Under the pieces are notes generated by a model. It was not told the DNA's origin. It did no database searches and saw nothing but the letters and a program-made list of their open reading frames with translations. Of a stretch of DNA of 64,000 nt, positions 45,294 to 56,989 are shown piece by piece. This DNA comes from Flabesymbios commensalis (taxonomy: Eukaryota > Annelida > Polychaeta > Terebellida > Flabelligeridae). How positions within the stretch are numbered: the first letter of the stretch is position 1; each line of letters begins with the position of its first letter. A program made the translations under genes and the position numbers. The stretch covers positions 63,811,965 through 63,875,964 of the forward strand of contig OZ024908.1 of assembly GCA_964017125.1 (NCBI GenBank), in the 5' to 3' direction.

Positions 45294-45699
45294 GCACGGT
45301 GCGCAAGCGAAGTCATTCTTGGCCTCGAGGTATCTCAAGCGGGAACACGAGACGTCGCACTAATGTTAATTTATTACTGTCTCACCGTATGAGACGTTGG
45401 GCCAACATCAAACCAACGCTGGGTAAAATGTATTCTTTCCCGCTCATACGCTCTGTAAGCAGTCATTTTTTGTAGAAGCAAGAAACTAAGAAAGAAAATT
45501 TGTTAAAATATTCTTTAAAAATGTTGGAAGTTTTATTAAATATAATTATTTTCAAGTTACCTGAAAAATCATTTTTTTATAGCATAGACAATCCACAGTT
45601 GGTATTTCCTGCATAAAATAATATCGGCTGCGAGGGAATCAAACCCGGTACCCCCTGTTCAGGAATCGACTATGCCAAAAAATAGACTGAATAATAAGA

Positions 45700-45830
45700 T
45701 AACCTCAGAACCCTTAAACTGGTAAATTAATTATTTAAAATTTTCACCCAACTCGAAGTTGTGTTTCGCTACCGCGACCCACAACTTCAAGTGGGTGAAA
45801 TTTAAACATAATTTTGTTTAACTTGATAGC
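45700..45830. mobile_element. Family A-related hairpin fragment
   Basis: The arms ttttcacccaactcgaagtt and aacttcaagtgggtgaaatt flank tgtgtttcgctaccgcgacc, as in the 239-bp element. The ends are eroded (cccttaaactgg on the left). Confidence 0.6.
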
Positions 45831-46239
45831 AAACATTTGCAAGTATTAGTGTTTAAACACTCATTTAGAATCGCGTGTATCCTAACTATTCTTGTTAAAT
45901 CTTTACATTCGTATTTTTCCAATCCGTTTTATTTGTGAATCACATTTGTTTTTTATATTGTGATAATATTATTTATTTTTCACACGGCAATGACAAATTT
46001 GTATTTTGTAATAAGCCTATTTTTTGTCGGTCATTAAATATTAATCTATGTCTATATTATATACACCCGCTGGGGCTTCCTCAGCCAGGGCCGCTCAAAC
46101 CCGCACCCGTCGTCCGTAGTCTCGTATGCTTTTACGTGTCCACACACACCCCCACTCGCTTTTTCTTGCTAGTTTCATTTTGAAGAAAAAATAATAAAAA
46201 TCGTGATTTAAAAGGTTGAAATTCAAGAATTCGCTCTAT

Positions 46240-46420
46240 GGACGTCAGATTCTGGTCCCCGCACTGAAATTATTAAAACACTCATAATGGCCGTAGATCC
46301 ATAACATTCAAATGAAACAGAAAGAGCTAACTAAGACATTAATGATGATTACAAATTGAAAATAAAACCTCGGTCTCCATGACTTATACAAAAAAATGTT
46401 TAGCGTTGTGTGGGTTGACG
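46240..46420 (-). mobile_element. TTAA element family D, eroded copy
   Basis: gacgtcagattctggtcccc is the remnant of the stem. It is followed by gaaagagctaactaagacat and agcgttgtgtgggttgac, matching the element body in complement. Confidence 0.6.
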
Positions 46421-46840
46421 CCCCTTGACCTGTTCACCTGTGCTGAGGTCTACAGTTTCGACCGATAGCTGACCCCTAATACAGGTTTATATGGGTGAAG
46501 CATCTGTGAAACAGCTGAACCATGTAATTTGGGCGAGATCATGCTAGTTTTCACCTTGACTGTCCTTGGTCTGGCCTCAAGCGTGACATGCGATGCTCAA
46601 GCGAAGCCATTTTACACGTGTACCCGTCAGGCTATCCCAGTAAACACCACCAAATGTTGGCTTGATACTGGCCCACATGAACCAAATAAAACCTTGAGGC
46701 AGTTGTTCATTGTTCGTTGAAATGTTTATACTACCATGACAAGATAATTACCATCGATGCGGTTGATGAATGTGCATATTTAGAACTACTCTGTAACTTC
46801 AAATCATACTTTGCTAAGTCATTATAGTGTACCCACTGGC

Positions 46841-46920
46841 ACCCGTAGCGCAGCGTGTGGGAAGCTGTTCTTGTTGCGAATATGCTGCTGTTCAGCCCAG
46901 CAGAGTATAATACCAGAGAC
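46841..46920. repeat. Repeat shared with 58863-58935
   Basis: cactggcacccgtagcgcag, gtgggaagctgttcttgttg and cgaatatgctg occur here and, in complement, next to the 5' side of the LINE at 53869-58590. It may be part of that LINE's 5' region or an independent repeat. Confidence 0.6.
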
Positions 46921-47479
46921 CCTGTAAAATAAGATAGTCAGCTCTCCCCTAAACGTGAAATCGCTCCCAGTGCTGTCCCCCGGTATTGGGAGTTGGAACT
47001 AATGCTTTTACCATCTATCAAGTATGATTTTACCATATTACGACGACTAATTATGACATTGATCCTATTAAAAACAATACATACTTTACGTCATAAAAAT
47101 CAGAAAAATAAGTATTGACGGTGGCTCACTTCTATTTATTTTTTATCCAATAATTTGTTGGTTAGATATCAATACTTTTTAATTGTCTTCTTCCCTTTGG
47201 TACTTCAGGGGTTGATGCGCCCGTATAAACAAGTATGCATATTCATTGTTTACAAACAACAGGTGACGCCCAGCTAACATTAGACGTTGATTCAATTCTA
47301 GTGTAATGCTGGTCCAAGGTTTGTAATGCTGGCCCAGCATTACACCATCATTGGTTCATTTTCTCGTATTTGCTGGCAGGTGACGATGTGTGCAAGGGTA
47401 GATACGGGCAAAGAAAACCAAGATAGGGCAAAGGAAAACATAATATTACCATATTTTATAGTCTAATGACACGGATCAT
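46921..47479. other. Stretch with a decayed small element only
   Basis: At 47272-47382 cgcccagctaacattagacg ... gctggcccagcattacacca ... ctcgtatttgctggc is a diverged member of the small inverted-repeat family. Nothing coding before 47485. Confidence 0.45.
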
Positions 47480-48230
47480 TTGCCATGTTTATCATTCGGA
47501 ATATACCTGAACAGAAATATTTTGTTGATATAAAGCATGTTACTGTTACTGCTGATTCACCTGATCTGAGTGATTCTGTAACAGAATTAGCTTATTCAAT
47601 GCTGAAATCATTCACGCCACAAATGGGTATTACCATTGAGGAGGAGAATATTCTAGTATATATATATCAGTGGATATCTTTATCGCAAAGATTCTCGATA
47701 TGCAGGTAAAGTAATTTTGATGCCAATAAAAAATTGCATACATTTCTGTCTAAGAAGCAATATTTGAATATTCAAGGTGTGTGGCTTTTGTTCCACGTCA
47801 AAACCCGATACAATTAATTGGTTAAAATGAGCGAATTTTCGGAAATATACCTGAACAAATTCTACATAGGAGTCACAACAGAGATCAAATTATTACGTTC
47901 ATCAAAAACACTAAATCACGTGCAAGTTGTGAATGTTTTACGTTAATTTCATATATTTATGTCCCCATCCGGCTACACTCTGTACCGCGGGAAAACAATG
48001 AACACCTTATTACCAGTAACGGCAGGAGTAATAGAAAATTATATTCAACTATAAATAAATTGTGTCATAAAAATGAACGTGTCTTGTTTTCAAGATATCA
48101 ATATACTGCTAACGCTCCAGTCCTCGGTGACATTGATGGTAGTGGTCCGAGAGAGAAGGCTTACATATTATAAATTTATAATATCGCTTTTGTGTTCTAA
48201 ATATATTTGTTTAAATAATAAAAGTTTGAA
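47480..48230 (+). pseudogene. Unrecognised protein-coding remnant (or terminal exon)
   Basis: Three plus-strand frame pieces follow each other. 47485-47709 (74 codons from ATG) has QKYFVDIKHVTVTADSPDL and a short continuation GKVILMPIKNCIHFCLRSNI in the next frame. 47826-48173 is open for 115 codons without an ATG and contains HRSHNRDQIITFIKNTKSRA, CFTLISYIYVPIRLH, RENNEHLITSNGRSNRKLYS and YQYTANAPVLGDIDGSGPRE, then stops. An AATAAA lies at about 48219. I do not recognise the family. The composition is protein-like, unlike the chance frames around it. It may be a decayed transposable-element protein or the last exon of a host gene. No endonuclease, RT or transposase motif is visible nearby. 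Confidence 0.4.
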
Positions 48231-48235
48231 TTGAA

Positions 48236-48612
48236 AGACACGTCTGCCAAGTTATGGTTGTTATAGTCGAGACTCCATGCTGGTAAAATGAAGACCATGC
48301 GGACATCATAAGTAGAATTTGGAGACAGCATCATTCTTATAGGAAATTTTGCGTAGATTTCGGAAATCACTGTCTCCAAGCTGAAATATTGTCCGTTCAT
48401 AGTTAAATTAACTATTTTCAAAATGGCCGCCAAGAGATCACTTTGAAAAAATATAATCCAATAAACAGCCAAAAAATCCATTCAAACCAAATAATATTAC
48501 TAATCTATGAATGCACAAATCATTGCCGGTATTATTTTTGCTTTATCGCTCATATAAATTATCCTAATTCAAAATGGCCGACAAAATGGCTGCCCAGTCA
48601 TGTTTTTATCAT
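48236..48612 (+). repeat. Dispersed repeat, copy 1 (inverted relative at 52630-53015)
   Basis: It shares with the second copy, in order: gagactccatgctgg region, ggagacagcatcattcttat/ctataagaatgaggatgtct, aggaaattt, cactgtctccaagctgaaat, ttttcaaaatggccgcca, ctaatctatgaatg/catt and aaaatggccgacaaaatggc. The similarity is about 75 percent by eye over 370 bp. Confidence 0.7.
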
Positions 48613-48975
48613 AACCTGCGTATTAGTGCAGCGGATTTGGGTAATATTTTGGGATAATCATTGACATTGTGTTAAAAGCACCAAATTTGGCACAGAGCTG
48701 CACTGGAGTATACTGATCCCCATTGGAAGGGGAACCACCTTGTAGCTGTACTGTAGGAACTTCCTACAGGGCATTTTCACCCCCCTTATGTTTTTCAATT
48801 AATTCATGTAATTATATAACAAAATATGTGTATCAACAGAAATATCCCCAAGACTGGGCATTTTCACCCCCCCCCTTTTGTTTTCAAGGTAGTAAGTAGG
48901 CTATTTTGAAAAAATTTTGTTTTACAAAAAATATCTAGAAAACTGTTTATTATCGCTTTTAGCAGTTTATTTAAT

Positions 48976-49313
48976 CAAAGTAGTGGTGGGCGGGGGCCCT
49001 AGGGTAGTGGTTAGCACCGCTGCCTTTCACGCCAGTGTCCGGGGTTCGGTTCCCGGTCTCGGCGGCTCGAAAGAAACAAAAATGTTTCTTCCCCATCCAC
49101 GTGTGAAAGTCAGTATTGTGGGGAGCCTCCGTGACCGAGAGGTAGCGTGCTCGGCCTCAGACCGCCAGGGCTCGAATTTCGAATCCTGTGTCTGGAGGAC
49201 AGTGTCATCTCAATCATCTCACCATCCTCAGGACGTTCTCCTGGCCCAGTCTAGCCTATATGTGCACAAAGGTGGCCTAAAGCCCGATTCATTTCATTTC
49301 AAAGTAGTGGTGG
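48976..49313 (+). mobile_element. Composite SINE, full-length, with 14-bp target duplication
   Basis: CAAAGTAGTGGTGG occurs at 48976-48989 and 49300-49313. The first tRNA-like head is gggccctagggtagtggtta ... ggggttcggttcccggtctc (A box and B box). After an AAAGAAAC...TTTCTTCCCC link comes a second tRNA-like module, gggagcctccgtgaccgaga ... ggctcgaatttcgaatcctg. The 3' part ends in an ATTTC repeat (attcatttcatttc). The open frame across it is not a gene. Confidence 0.92.
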
Positions 49314-50630
49314 ATCCATTGTGCATTTTTTTGCGGATTAATATAATAAGTATCATAAATTGAATAAAATGGTTCAAAATGTGATAAAAGCTGCACCAAT
49401 GTACACCAATCCATATTGGAAGAGAACCAATTTTTCAAATAAATTGAGTGATTAATAAACAAAAAATAAAGTTTCATTAATTTTTTTTACTAAAACGTAT
49501 ATTATTAATGGGATTAGCAGTTATTTTAATCAAAACAGGGGCGTGTGGAAGGAGGGGGGGGGGGCTCACACACACCTGTTTTGCGAAATTATTATAAAAA
49601 GTTTACTAAACTGGCTTGAATATACAAATAACACTTATTAGGGCGGCGAGTCACCGACGTCACCCACACAATCCGGACTCGCTATTGCATTTAAACACTA
49701 CCGGTAAATACAAAATTATCTGTTATTTTGCTATTTTTTTTACGGCGCTAGAGATTTTTCCGGAATTTTATTAAAATATGCAAAGAACTAACACATTGCC
49801 TAAAAGCGAACTTTACCCAATATCTAAAAAAATAACAATATTTTTTCTGTAGATCTATGGAATTGGTGTTTTAACATATGTGTTCACAGTAAGTTAATAA
49901 AATGAGCATGAATTAAACATCTTAAATACTTTTTATAGAGCAATATAGGTATGGTAATATATTTTTGAAGTGTAATTATAAAATATAATTACACTTTATA
50001 TATATATTTAAGCAAACTCAAACTATGTATATTGTCTTTCATTCAACATGTGACATTAACACGTGTTAATGTAGTGAAGTACAACACTTCAAAGCATCAG
50101 CAGGTGTTGCTGTTGTGCAGTATTCACGCATTAGAGGGTCAGATTCGTATAAGAAGACTTTGATGCAACTATCTGATCGCAAAACGGAGTGCGCCCAACT
50201 CATTATCTTGCTGTATTATTGACAATTCCAGAAGAAAGATGTGCCTCAGATAAATTTAGGAGAATTAGTGAAGGATCAGTAGAACTGAAATACCATTTCA
50301 CAGTCGTCATTCGACCCTACTTTATATTTTTTATGACTTTTGTGAGTTTGATTGTACCCAGCATGTAGACTGGGGAATATTGTTACACACTATTAGTTAC
50401 TATTTTATTGAGATATAATGGCAAGCACATTTCACATTAAAATGTGATGAAGAGTGACGTTAAGAAGTGGAACAGACGACGGGGTTACGTGGGGCAGTTT
50501 CATATATCTCTTTAGATCCATCGATGCTAGAAATAAATGGAATTTTAAACAGGTATAAATGATTAAAACAGTATCACGAACACATTGACTTAATAAATAT
50601 TTAGGTTATGAAGAGGTCCTGAGCACTTAC
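49314..50630. other. Stretch with no recognised feature
   Basis: A G run at 49552-49563 and A+T-rich DNA. The hairpin-like aagtgtaattataaaatata / attacacttta near 49966-49999 is a small palindrome. No gene seen. Confidence 0.35.
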
Positions 50631-50788
50631 GTGGAGAAGTGGTACAGTAACAAAGATAAAAGTTCACCCGATGCCATTACATATTGCCCCAGTTCTCTCT
50701 GTGCCTCCTTAAAGGTGTGGTCAACTGTCAAAATTCGCGGGACAAGGGTCCCCCAGAAGGCAATAGTGCCCGTGGGTAGGCCAAGGCC
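50631..50788 (-). CDS. Possible exon of an unrecognised gene
   Basis: A strong donor (GTAAGT from 50630) ends an open segment that begins at a possible acceptor (ggaatag, 50789-50790). The pyrimidine tract before it is weak. The reading frame gives GLGLPTGTIAFWGTLVPRIL, then TVDHTFKEAQRELGQYVMAS and GELLSLLLYHFST: one hydrophobic segment and one amphipathic segment. The same frame continues leftwards of the acceptor as AFGMKRIFSIIME before a stop, so the true exon border is uncertain. I do not recognise the family, and no partner exon was found in phase within 3 kb. It could be chance. Confidence 0.25.
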
Positions 50789-51009
50789 CTATTCCATAAT
50801 AATACTAAATATGCGTTTCATACCAAAAGCCTCATTAAGAGCAAGGTGTCAAATCACAGCGAGTTCATATATACTTGAGCGACATCTATGAGTTAATAAT
50901 TCAAAGCTCTTTGCCCTTACCCCTACTTGGTCGCTGGCTTGCAAACAAACTGACTGTATTACTGCGGGGATGTTGAAACTGCTTGACCCCAACCCTTGTA
51001 TTGACACAC

Positions 51010-51117
51010 AGTAAACACAAAACATGTGTATGTCTTTATGCAATGTTGGACCAACGTCGAAGACGTTGGGCTGACGTTGTATAAATGTTATACCAATGTC
51101 TTGTATTTGCTGGGCAG
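51010..51117. mobile_element. CCCAGCAAAC-family inverted-repeat element
   Basis: The left end is cagtaaacacaaaacatgtg and the right end is aatgtcttgtatttgctggg. The core is ttggaccaacgtcgaagacg / ttgggctgacgttgtataaa. Confidence 0.75.
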
Positions 51118-51930
51118 GAGGACATTAGCTCAAACATTGTACATTTATTCAATACTGGCTCAATATTGGGCCAGCATCGCAGACGTTAGCCTAGCATTAA
51201 AACAGCAATGGATCAAAGTCCCGTTTAACTGGTATCTTGTAATCAGTTCAGTGGCTATATTAATGCTTGTTGGTCTACATTTGACCGTCCCAGGCATGCG
51301 CATTTTGCAGTTGAATAATTATTTAACATTGAAACTGCATCGGATATATGTTTCATGTTTCTTGTATTTGTACATGCGCTGAACTAGATTTCTATTCGTT
51401 TCAATATGCCCGCATCAACAGGGTGAACAATGGGCGAGTGAATGATAGACGCTGGCCAAAAGCGGTAGCGGTGATGGCCATCAATTCTAGTGCTGCACCT
51501 GCATTCAAGCAGTGTTGGACTGGCTTTCCATGTTGACTTTGGTCAGTTTTATAAAATCATACAATGCATCATCAGCTACATGTACATGTACATGTATCAT
51601 AACCAGCCAAGCACATCTCCAGCTTTTGACGTCACGAATTAGCTCCGCCTCCTACTTTTGCCTTTGGCAAAATCGTTCCCAGTGGTTTAAAAATGGGAGC
51701 TGAGCACTCTAATATTTAAAAAGTCATCTAAAATAGTATGGAATATGACATTGTGCAGAGTAGGTCTGGGAACTACATGGGGCCTTTAATAATATACATT
51801 AAATATAATACATTCACTTACTCAATAATCACTACTATAATTATAGTGAGCTACATTTAAATTATACATACAAATGAAGAAGGTAGCGAGAAGTATAGGG
51901 TGCTCTAGCCACAATAAATTTGATATACTG
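51118..51930. other. Stretch with no recognised gene
   Basis: A second decayed small-element core lies at 51130-51215 (actggctcaatattgggcca, gcatcgcagacgttagccta). A tacatg repeat sits at 51580-51595. Nothing coding supported. Confidence 0.35.
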
Positions 51931-52024
51931 TACCCAGCAAACACAAACATTTGTATAACATTTATCCAATGCCGGCCCAATGTTGTATAAATGTCATACA
52001 AATGTTTTGTGTTTGCTGGGTACA
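51931..52024. mobile_element. CCCAGCAAAC-family element, near-perfect palindrome
   Basis: TACCCAGCAAACACAAACAT on the left and GTTTTGTGTTTGCTGGGTAC on the right. The inner arms are ttgtataacatttat / ataaatgtcatacaa. The flanking TA on each side may be the target duplication. This is the cleanest copy in the window. Confidence 0.85.
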
Positions 52025-52629
52025 GTCATATTAAACTCGCTTTATATCACTATACTGTACTATTGTCTGCAATTTGATTCTGGAAGAGGATCATCCAAAT
52101 GAAGGTGAACAGTTGCATCCCGCGTCTGATTCAAAGATGCTAACACGATGAGACCAAACACAAACCTGGTCAAAGTTTTTACTAAAATGTCCCTTATCAC
52201 CTTTGGGGACATATTATACTACTACTGACACTCCAACACTCATTTCCCATACTCCGATATAGATAGTTAAAAACAGACATGGTCAAACTTCACAATTAAA
52301 TAAATTTATCTTTTTTAAATGACCTTTGTTAGGGACCTTCAATAACATCTGGTGACCAATCCCACCACTGCCAGCACCTCAATGTCCATTTGTCATACTA
52401 CCACGGACCAGATAGATAACCTTTCCAATGATACCAGACACAAACTTGGTTTTTTTTTAAGCTAAATCACCCTCATATTTTGAAATGGCCTTAGATGATT
52501 ACTTAAAATGACCTCTGGTGACCTTTTCCACTACCACAGGTAGCCAGTTTTCATTTTCTATACTGTCAGATATATAACCGTACCAAACACATAGATGGTC
52601 AACTGGTTTTGTGCAATCACCTTTACTGG
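52025..52629. other. Stretch with no recognised feature
   Basis: Weak internal similarity between segments near 52150 and 52440 (accaaacacaaacctggtca / accagacacaaacttggttt) suggests an old tandem repeat. No gene seen. Confidence 0.35.
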
Positions 52630-53015
52630 TTAGTGTGATTTGAAAGTTATGATAAAAACACGGTTCGTCAGCAATTTTGGCGGCCATCTTGAATTTGGAC
52701 AATTTATATGAGCAGTAAAGGAAAAATTGTGCCGGCAATAAATTTTGCACAGGTAGATTAGTAATAATATAGCGTTTGAATGCATTTTTAGGCCGGCTAT
52801 TATGATTGTATTTTTGTACAGCAAATTTGTGGCGGCCATTTTGAAAATGGCTTATTTGACGGTGATTGAACTCTATTTCAGCTTGGAGACAGTGATTTTC
52901 GCATTCTACGGGAAATTTCCTATAAGAATGAGGATGTCTCCATATTCTACTCATGATGTCCGCCTGGACTTTTTTCTAGGCTTTGTTTCGGAAATGGAGT
53001 CACGACTATTACCAA
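52630..53015 (-). repeat. Dispersed repeat, copy 2
   Basis: In complement it follows copy 1 at 48236-48612. The paired anchors are cagcttggagacagtgattt, ggcggccattttgaaaatgg and gttatgataaaaacacggtt. No terminal repeats or coding frame are obvious; the family is unknown. Confidence 0.7.
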
Positions 53016-53433
53016 TGTTCTGCTCCGATGTCCTTTGTGGTCACTATGCTTGACGACATATCGTCACTCACCTCCCGTTCTGTGCCCACATATTTGTGTA
53101 CTTTCTGTACACAGTTCTTCTGTTTTTTAAATGAAGACATTTTAATCTCTAAAATTGTATGATAATATACCATGACTTTTCTGCTTTATTAGCAGTTATT
53201 TACGTTCCAAAAATAAAAATTGCAGAGATATTGTCATAACTGTCAAATCTAGAAAAACATTATATTCTTATTTAGAGGCTAAAGTGGTGAAATTATCACT
53301 TGTTTTATATGATGATACACTTGCCAAAGCATAGTTCCAACTCCCGTTAAAAGGGGACAGCACTGCACAATGTATTACACACATTTGTATGGTGAAATCC
53401 GTAAGTCGACCATCTTATTGTACAGGGTATTTG

Positions 53434-53868
<435 letters not shown>

Positions 53869-53957
53869 TTTATTTCGTACTCTTAGTACATGAACATAGT
53901 ATGCAGTGTGTAACTAAATAATTTAGTGCAGGTAATACAATTCAGTGTATGATACAA

Positions 53958-56467
53958 TTAATTATCAAGACAGAAAAATAATAGTAACTGATTCAGTTCA
54001 TCCGACGTAAAGTTGGTGTTTTTCTGATCTCGCTTGCATAATACGTCATTAATAGCTCCGGCTGACATCATATCGGTTGATATGGGACTATTTACATCAA
54101 TTATTGTATTCGTGAAAAATGGGTCAAAAATATTATACTTGTCCATACTGTACAAATTTGTGATAAAATTAAGGCTGTTACTGGCCTCGGAACGGCTTCC
54201 ACGTAAACATAGCAAAGCACACAATTTAACACATGTATTATCAGATTATCACTCTTACGGTTATTTACAAAAAAAGTTTAAAAAACGTAGATGTAATTGT
54301 CCGTCGACCGGTATATCGTTACAAATGAGGTGAAGCAGCTTATTATGAGTTCTATATGGAAGACCCAGTAGCGTCTGATACATTTACGCCAAGTGGTATA
54401 AAACATTTCAACATGTTTGGACGAAAAATCCCACAGTACACTTCCGTATAAAGACATACAAAAAACTTTAAATAAGAAGTATTTAGTTCCACTAAAAGTG
54501 AATTTGAATACTGCAGACAAGACGTTTACTCTTTTGATAAAATCATTAGTGATGCTCTTAATGCCTTCTTGTGATACCTGGTTGCCAATAATATGGCCAA
54601 GATGCTGCTCACTAGACACGGAGCTGATCATTTGATTATTGAATAATACTGAAGTATCACAGTCATTGGCATTTGAAAAAACAATGAGCTTACTTTTGCT
54701 CAAGTTAACATTTACTTGGAACTCTAGTGAAAATTGCTTACATATATCTAATAAAACACATAATAACTTTTTACATGGTGCAAGCAGAATAATATCATCG
54801 GCGTATCCAAATGCTCCCATGAATATGTGACCAATATATCATCCGGCACGTGAATGTTCAAGTTTATCAAGTAAACTATTCATATACACACAAAACAGGA
54901 TAGGAGATAAGACCCCATCCTGCTTCACACCATTACTGATTGAAAACGTTTCGGAAAAAGACGAACCCCATTTAACTCTCGATGTTTGATTAGTATAGAG
55001 AGTGGCAATTAACCTGCAGATAACAGGGCTGGACAAAAGTAGTCTGAAAAGTTTTATGAAATGAACTCTGTCGAAGGCTTTGCTTGCATCAAGTAACATA
55101 CCATAAACAATACTTCCACCATTCAAATAATATTGTACGGTCTCTTTGACCACGAAAGTACATTGACTTGTAGAATGCTTTGGCTTAAAGCCAAATTGAG
55201 AATCATTAGAAGAAAGTGCTTTATCACAAGAGAGTAAAATCACCCAGTCCAGCAACTTGCCTAGTATACTGCTTAGGGCTATAGCCCTGTAATTATCACT
55301 ATAATTTAATGACTTTCTTCTGTTTTTGGGAATTGGAATAATAGTGCTTGTCAACATTGAGCAAGGTACATAGTTATGAGTCAACATAGCTGTAAATAAT
55401 AATGAAAAATATACATTCAGTTTGCTGGTGCCATTCTTAAAGTGATTAGAGCTACAGCCATTATTTGCATCAGTTTTACCGAATTTAATTTTTGCCATAG
55501 CTTGTTCTACCAAGTTTACACTAACACCACGTTTGCAAATACAGTCAGGACCGCTATCATGAAGGTGACTCGACACTGACTTAGAAATATCATCTTGCAA
55601 CAAAGACATGTCCGTTTCATCATACGAAACTGAATTATAAAGGCGATCATATTTCCGTGAAAATATCTGACTTATTTTTTCCTCTGTTTGTGCGCCTTCA
55701 ACCATTCCTGGCATAGCCTTGTGTGTTCCTTTAATCGTTTTACTTTTGTTCCAGAAGTCGACACTGCACTTATTAGACATTGATTCTGCTAATTTATTTC
55801 CCCGTGTTATTTCAGATTGTTTCCTGGCAAATCTGATGGCATAATGGTATTTAATTCGACTTGATTTTCTAATATCTGCGACAGTTCCCTGCCTTGGTGA
55901 ACCACACTGTTTCCAGATTGAATACCAGAATATTGCACGCTGTCTGTGCTCTTCTACGTGCTCCTTCCACCCAGGCACAGGCTTGTTGCGCAACAACTCA
56001 CCTGTATCACTCTGTGGCAGACTTGACGAGCCAGCAATCAAGCAGGCGTTAACAATATCATTATGAAAAGATTCTATGGCACTGTCATGAGAATTGCCAT
56101 TATTATTAGCACATTTTAATATTTCGTGAGGAATTTCTATTAATTCGAGCTGCTTATCAAGATTATCTTTGTACACCAGTAAGTCATCCTCCGTAGCTTT
56201 ATCCCACAGAGGTCTAATGTTATGTTTAACTTTTCGATGCTCATTTATGTAATCAACCGGTAAATCTAATGACATTATGATCGGGTCGTGATCAGACAAA
56301 TTATCCCCATCGTGTTTACATTCATATTGACATATAATATTAAATAAATTATTAGACAGTAAGAAATGATCTAAACAAGAACGTTCATTATTGATCTTAC
56401 TGCAGTAAGTGTAGTCGACATTACTCAAAATATGTACATAGCCGTTTTTCAAAAATTCATTATCCAT
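53958..56467 (-). pseudogene. LINE ORF2, endonuclease end, RT and C-terminal region
   Basis: The 542-codon frame at 56467-54839 starts with SCLDHFLLSNNLFN and SDHDPIIMSLDL (the SDH block that closes the endonuclease). It goes through the linker (VPGWKEHVEEHRQRAIFWYS) to the RT blocks IIPIPKNRRKSLNYSDNYRA, FGFKPKHSTSQCTFVVKETV, MLLDASKAFDRVHF and SNGVKQDGVLSPILF. After a stop near 54840 the next frame starts with YADDIILLAP (catalytic YADD at 54805-54794) and QVNVNLSKSKLIVFSNA. The C-terminal part continues in other frames to a stop at 53958. Confidence 0.85.
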
Positions 56468-56469
56468 AT

Positions 56470-56927
56470 AAGCCGTTAGAGATTTGGTATGGAGCGATGC
56501 CTGGCGATTGAAATCTGTATTGAAATCTTTACCATTATAATCTGGTCTACATTATGATCAGTGCAAGCGTGGCTTATTTCTTGAAGCACTTCATTATATT
56601 GCGATTGATTATTCTGATCATACATTGTATCACAAGGCATATATACATTAAATAATATAATATCAAAGTTATTTACTGTAAGAATGATAGCACACATTCT
56701 GCGGGATGATAAACTGATAGGTGTTATTTTACATTTGATATTCTTTTTCCATATAATGGCAACACCACCAAAAGGTCTACCTGACTGTATATCAGATTCA
56801 AGCATTCAAGCAACCAATGCTCTTGAATAAGAAGAATATCTGTCACTTGTAATATTTCTTTCATATACTCAATTCTATCAGTACCAGAACCGTGGGAATT
56901 ATAAGTAGCAAATGATAGGGAAGACAT
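56470..56927 (-). pseudogene. LINE ORF2, AP-endonuclease N-terminal part
   Basis: MSSLSFATYNSHGSGTDRIE at 56927, then DILLIQEHWLLE; after a frameshift SGRPFGGVAIIWKK and IILFNVYMPCD. The GDFN-type block follows in a third frame near 56520-56470 before the long frame begins at 56467. These are the N, QEHW, GG and Y.P blocks of an APE endonuclease. Confidence 0.8.
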
Positions 56928-56989
56928 GACAAAGAATGTTAGGTATAAAACTTTCAGATAAATGAAGTTGATGAACGTTCAAGATAGAG

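Noticed and set aside
48917-49363. 148-codon open frame, and its twin at 35985-36314
   Set aside because: Both lie across copies of the composite SINE, which is noncoding; the shared peptide only reflects the shared repeat.
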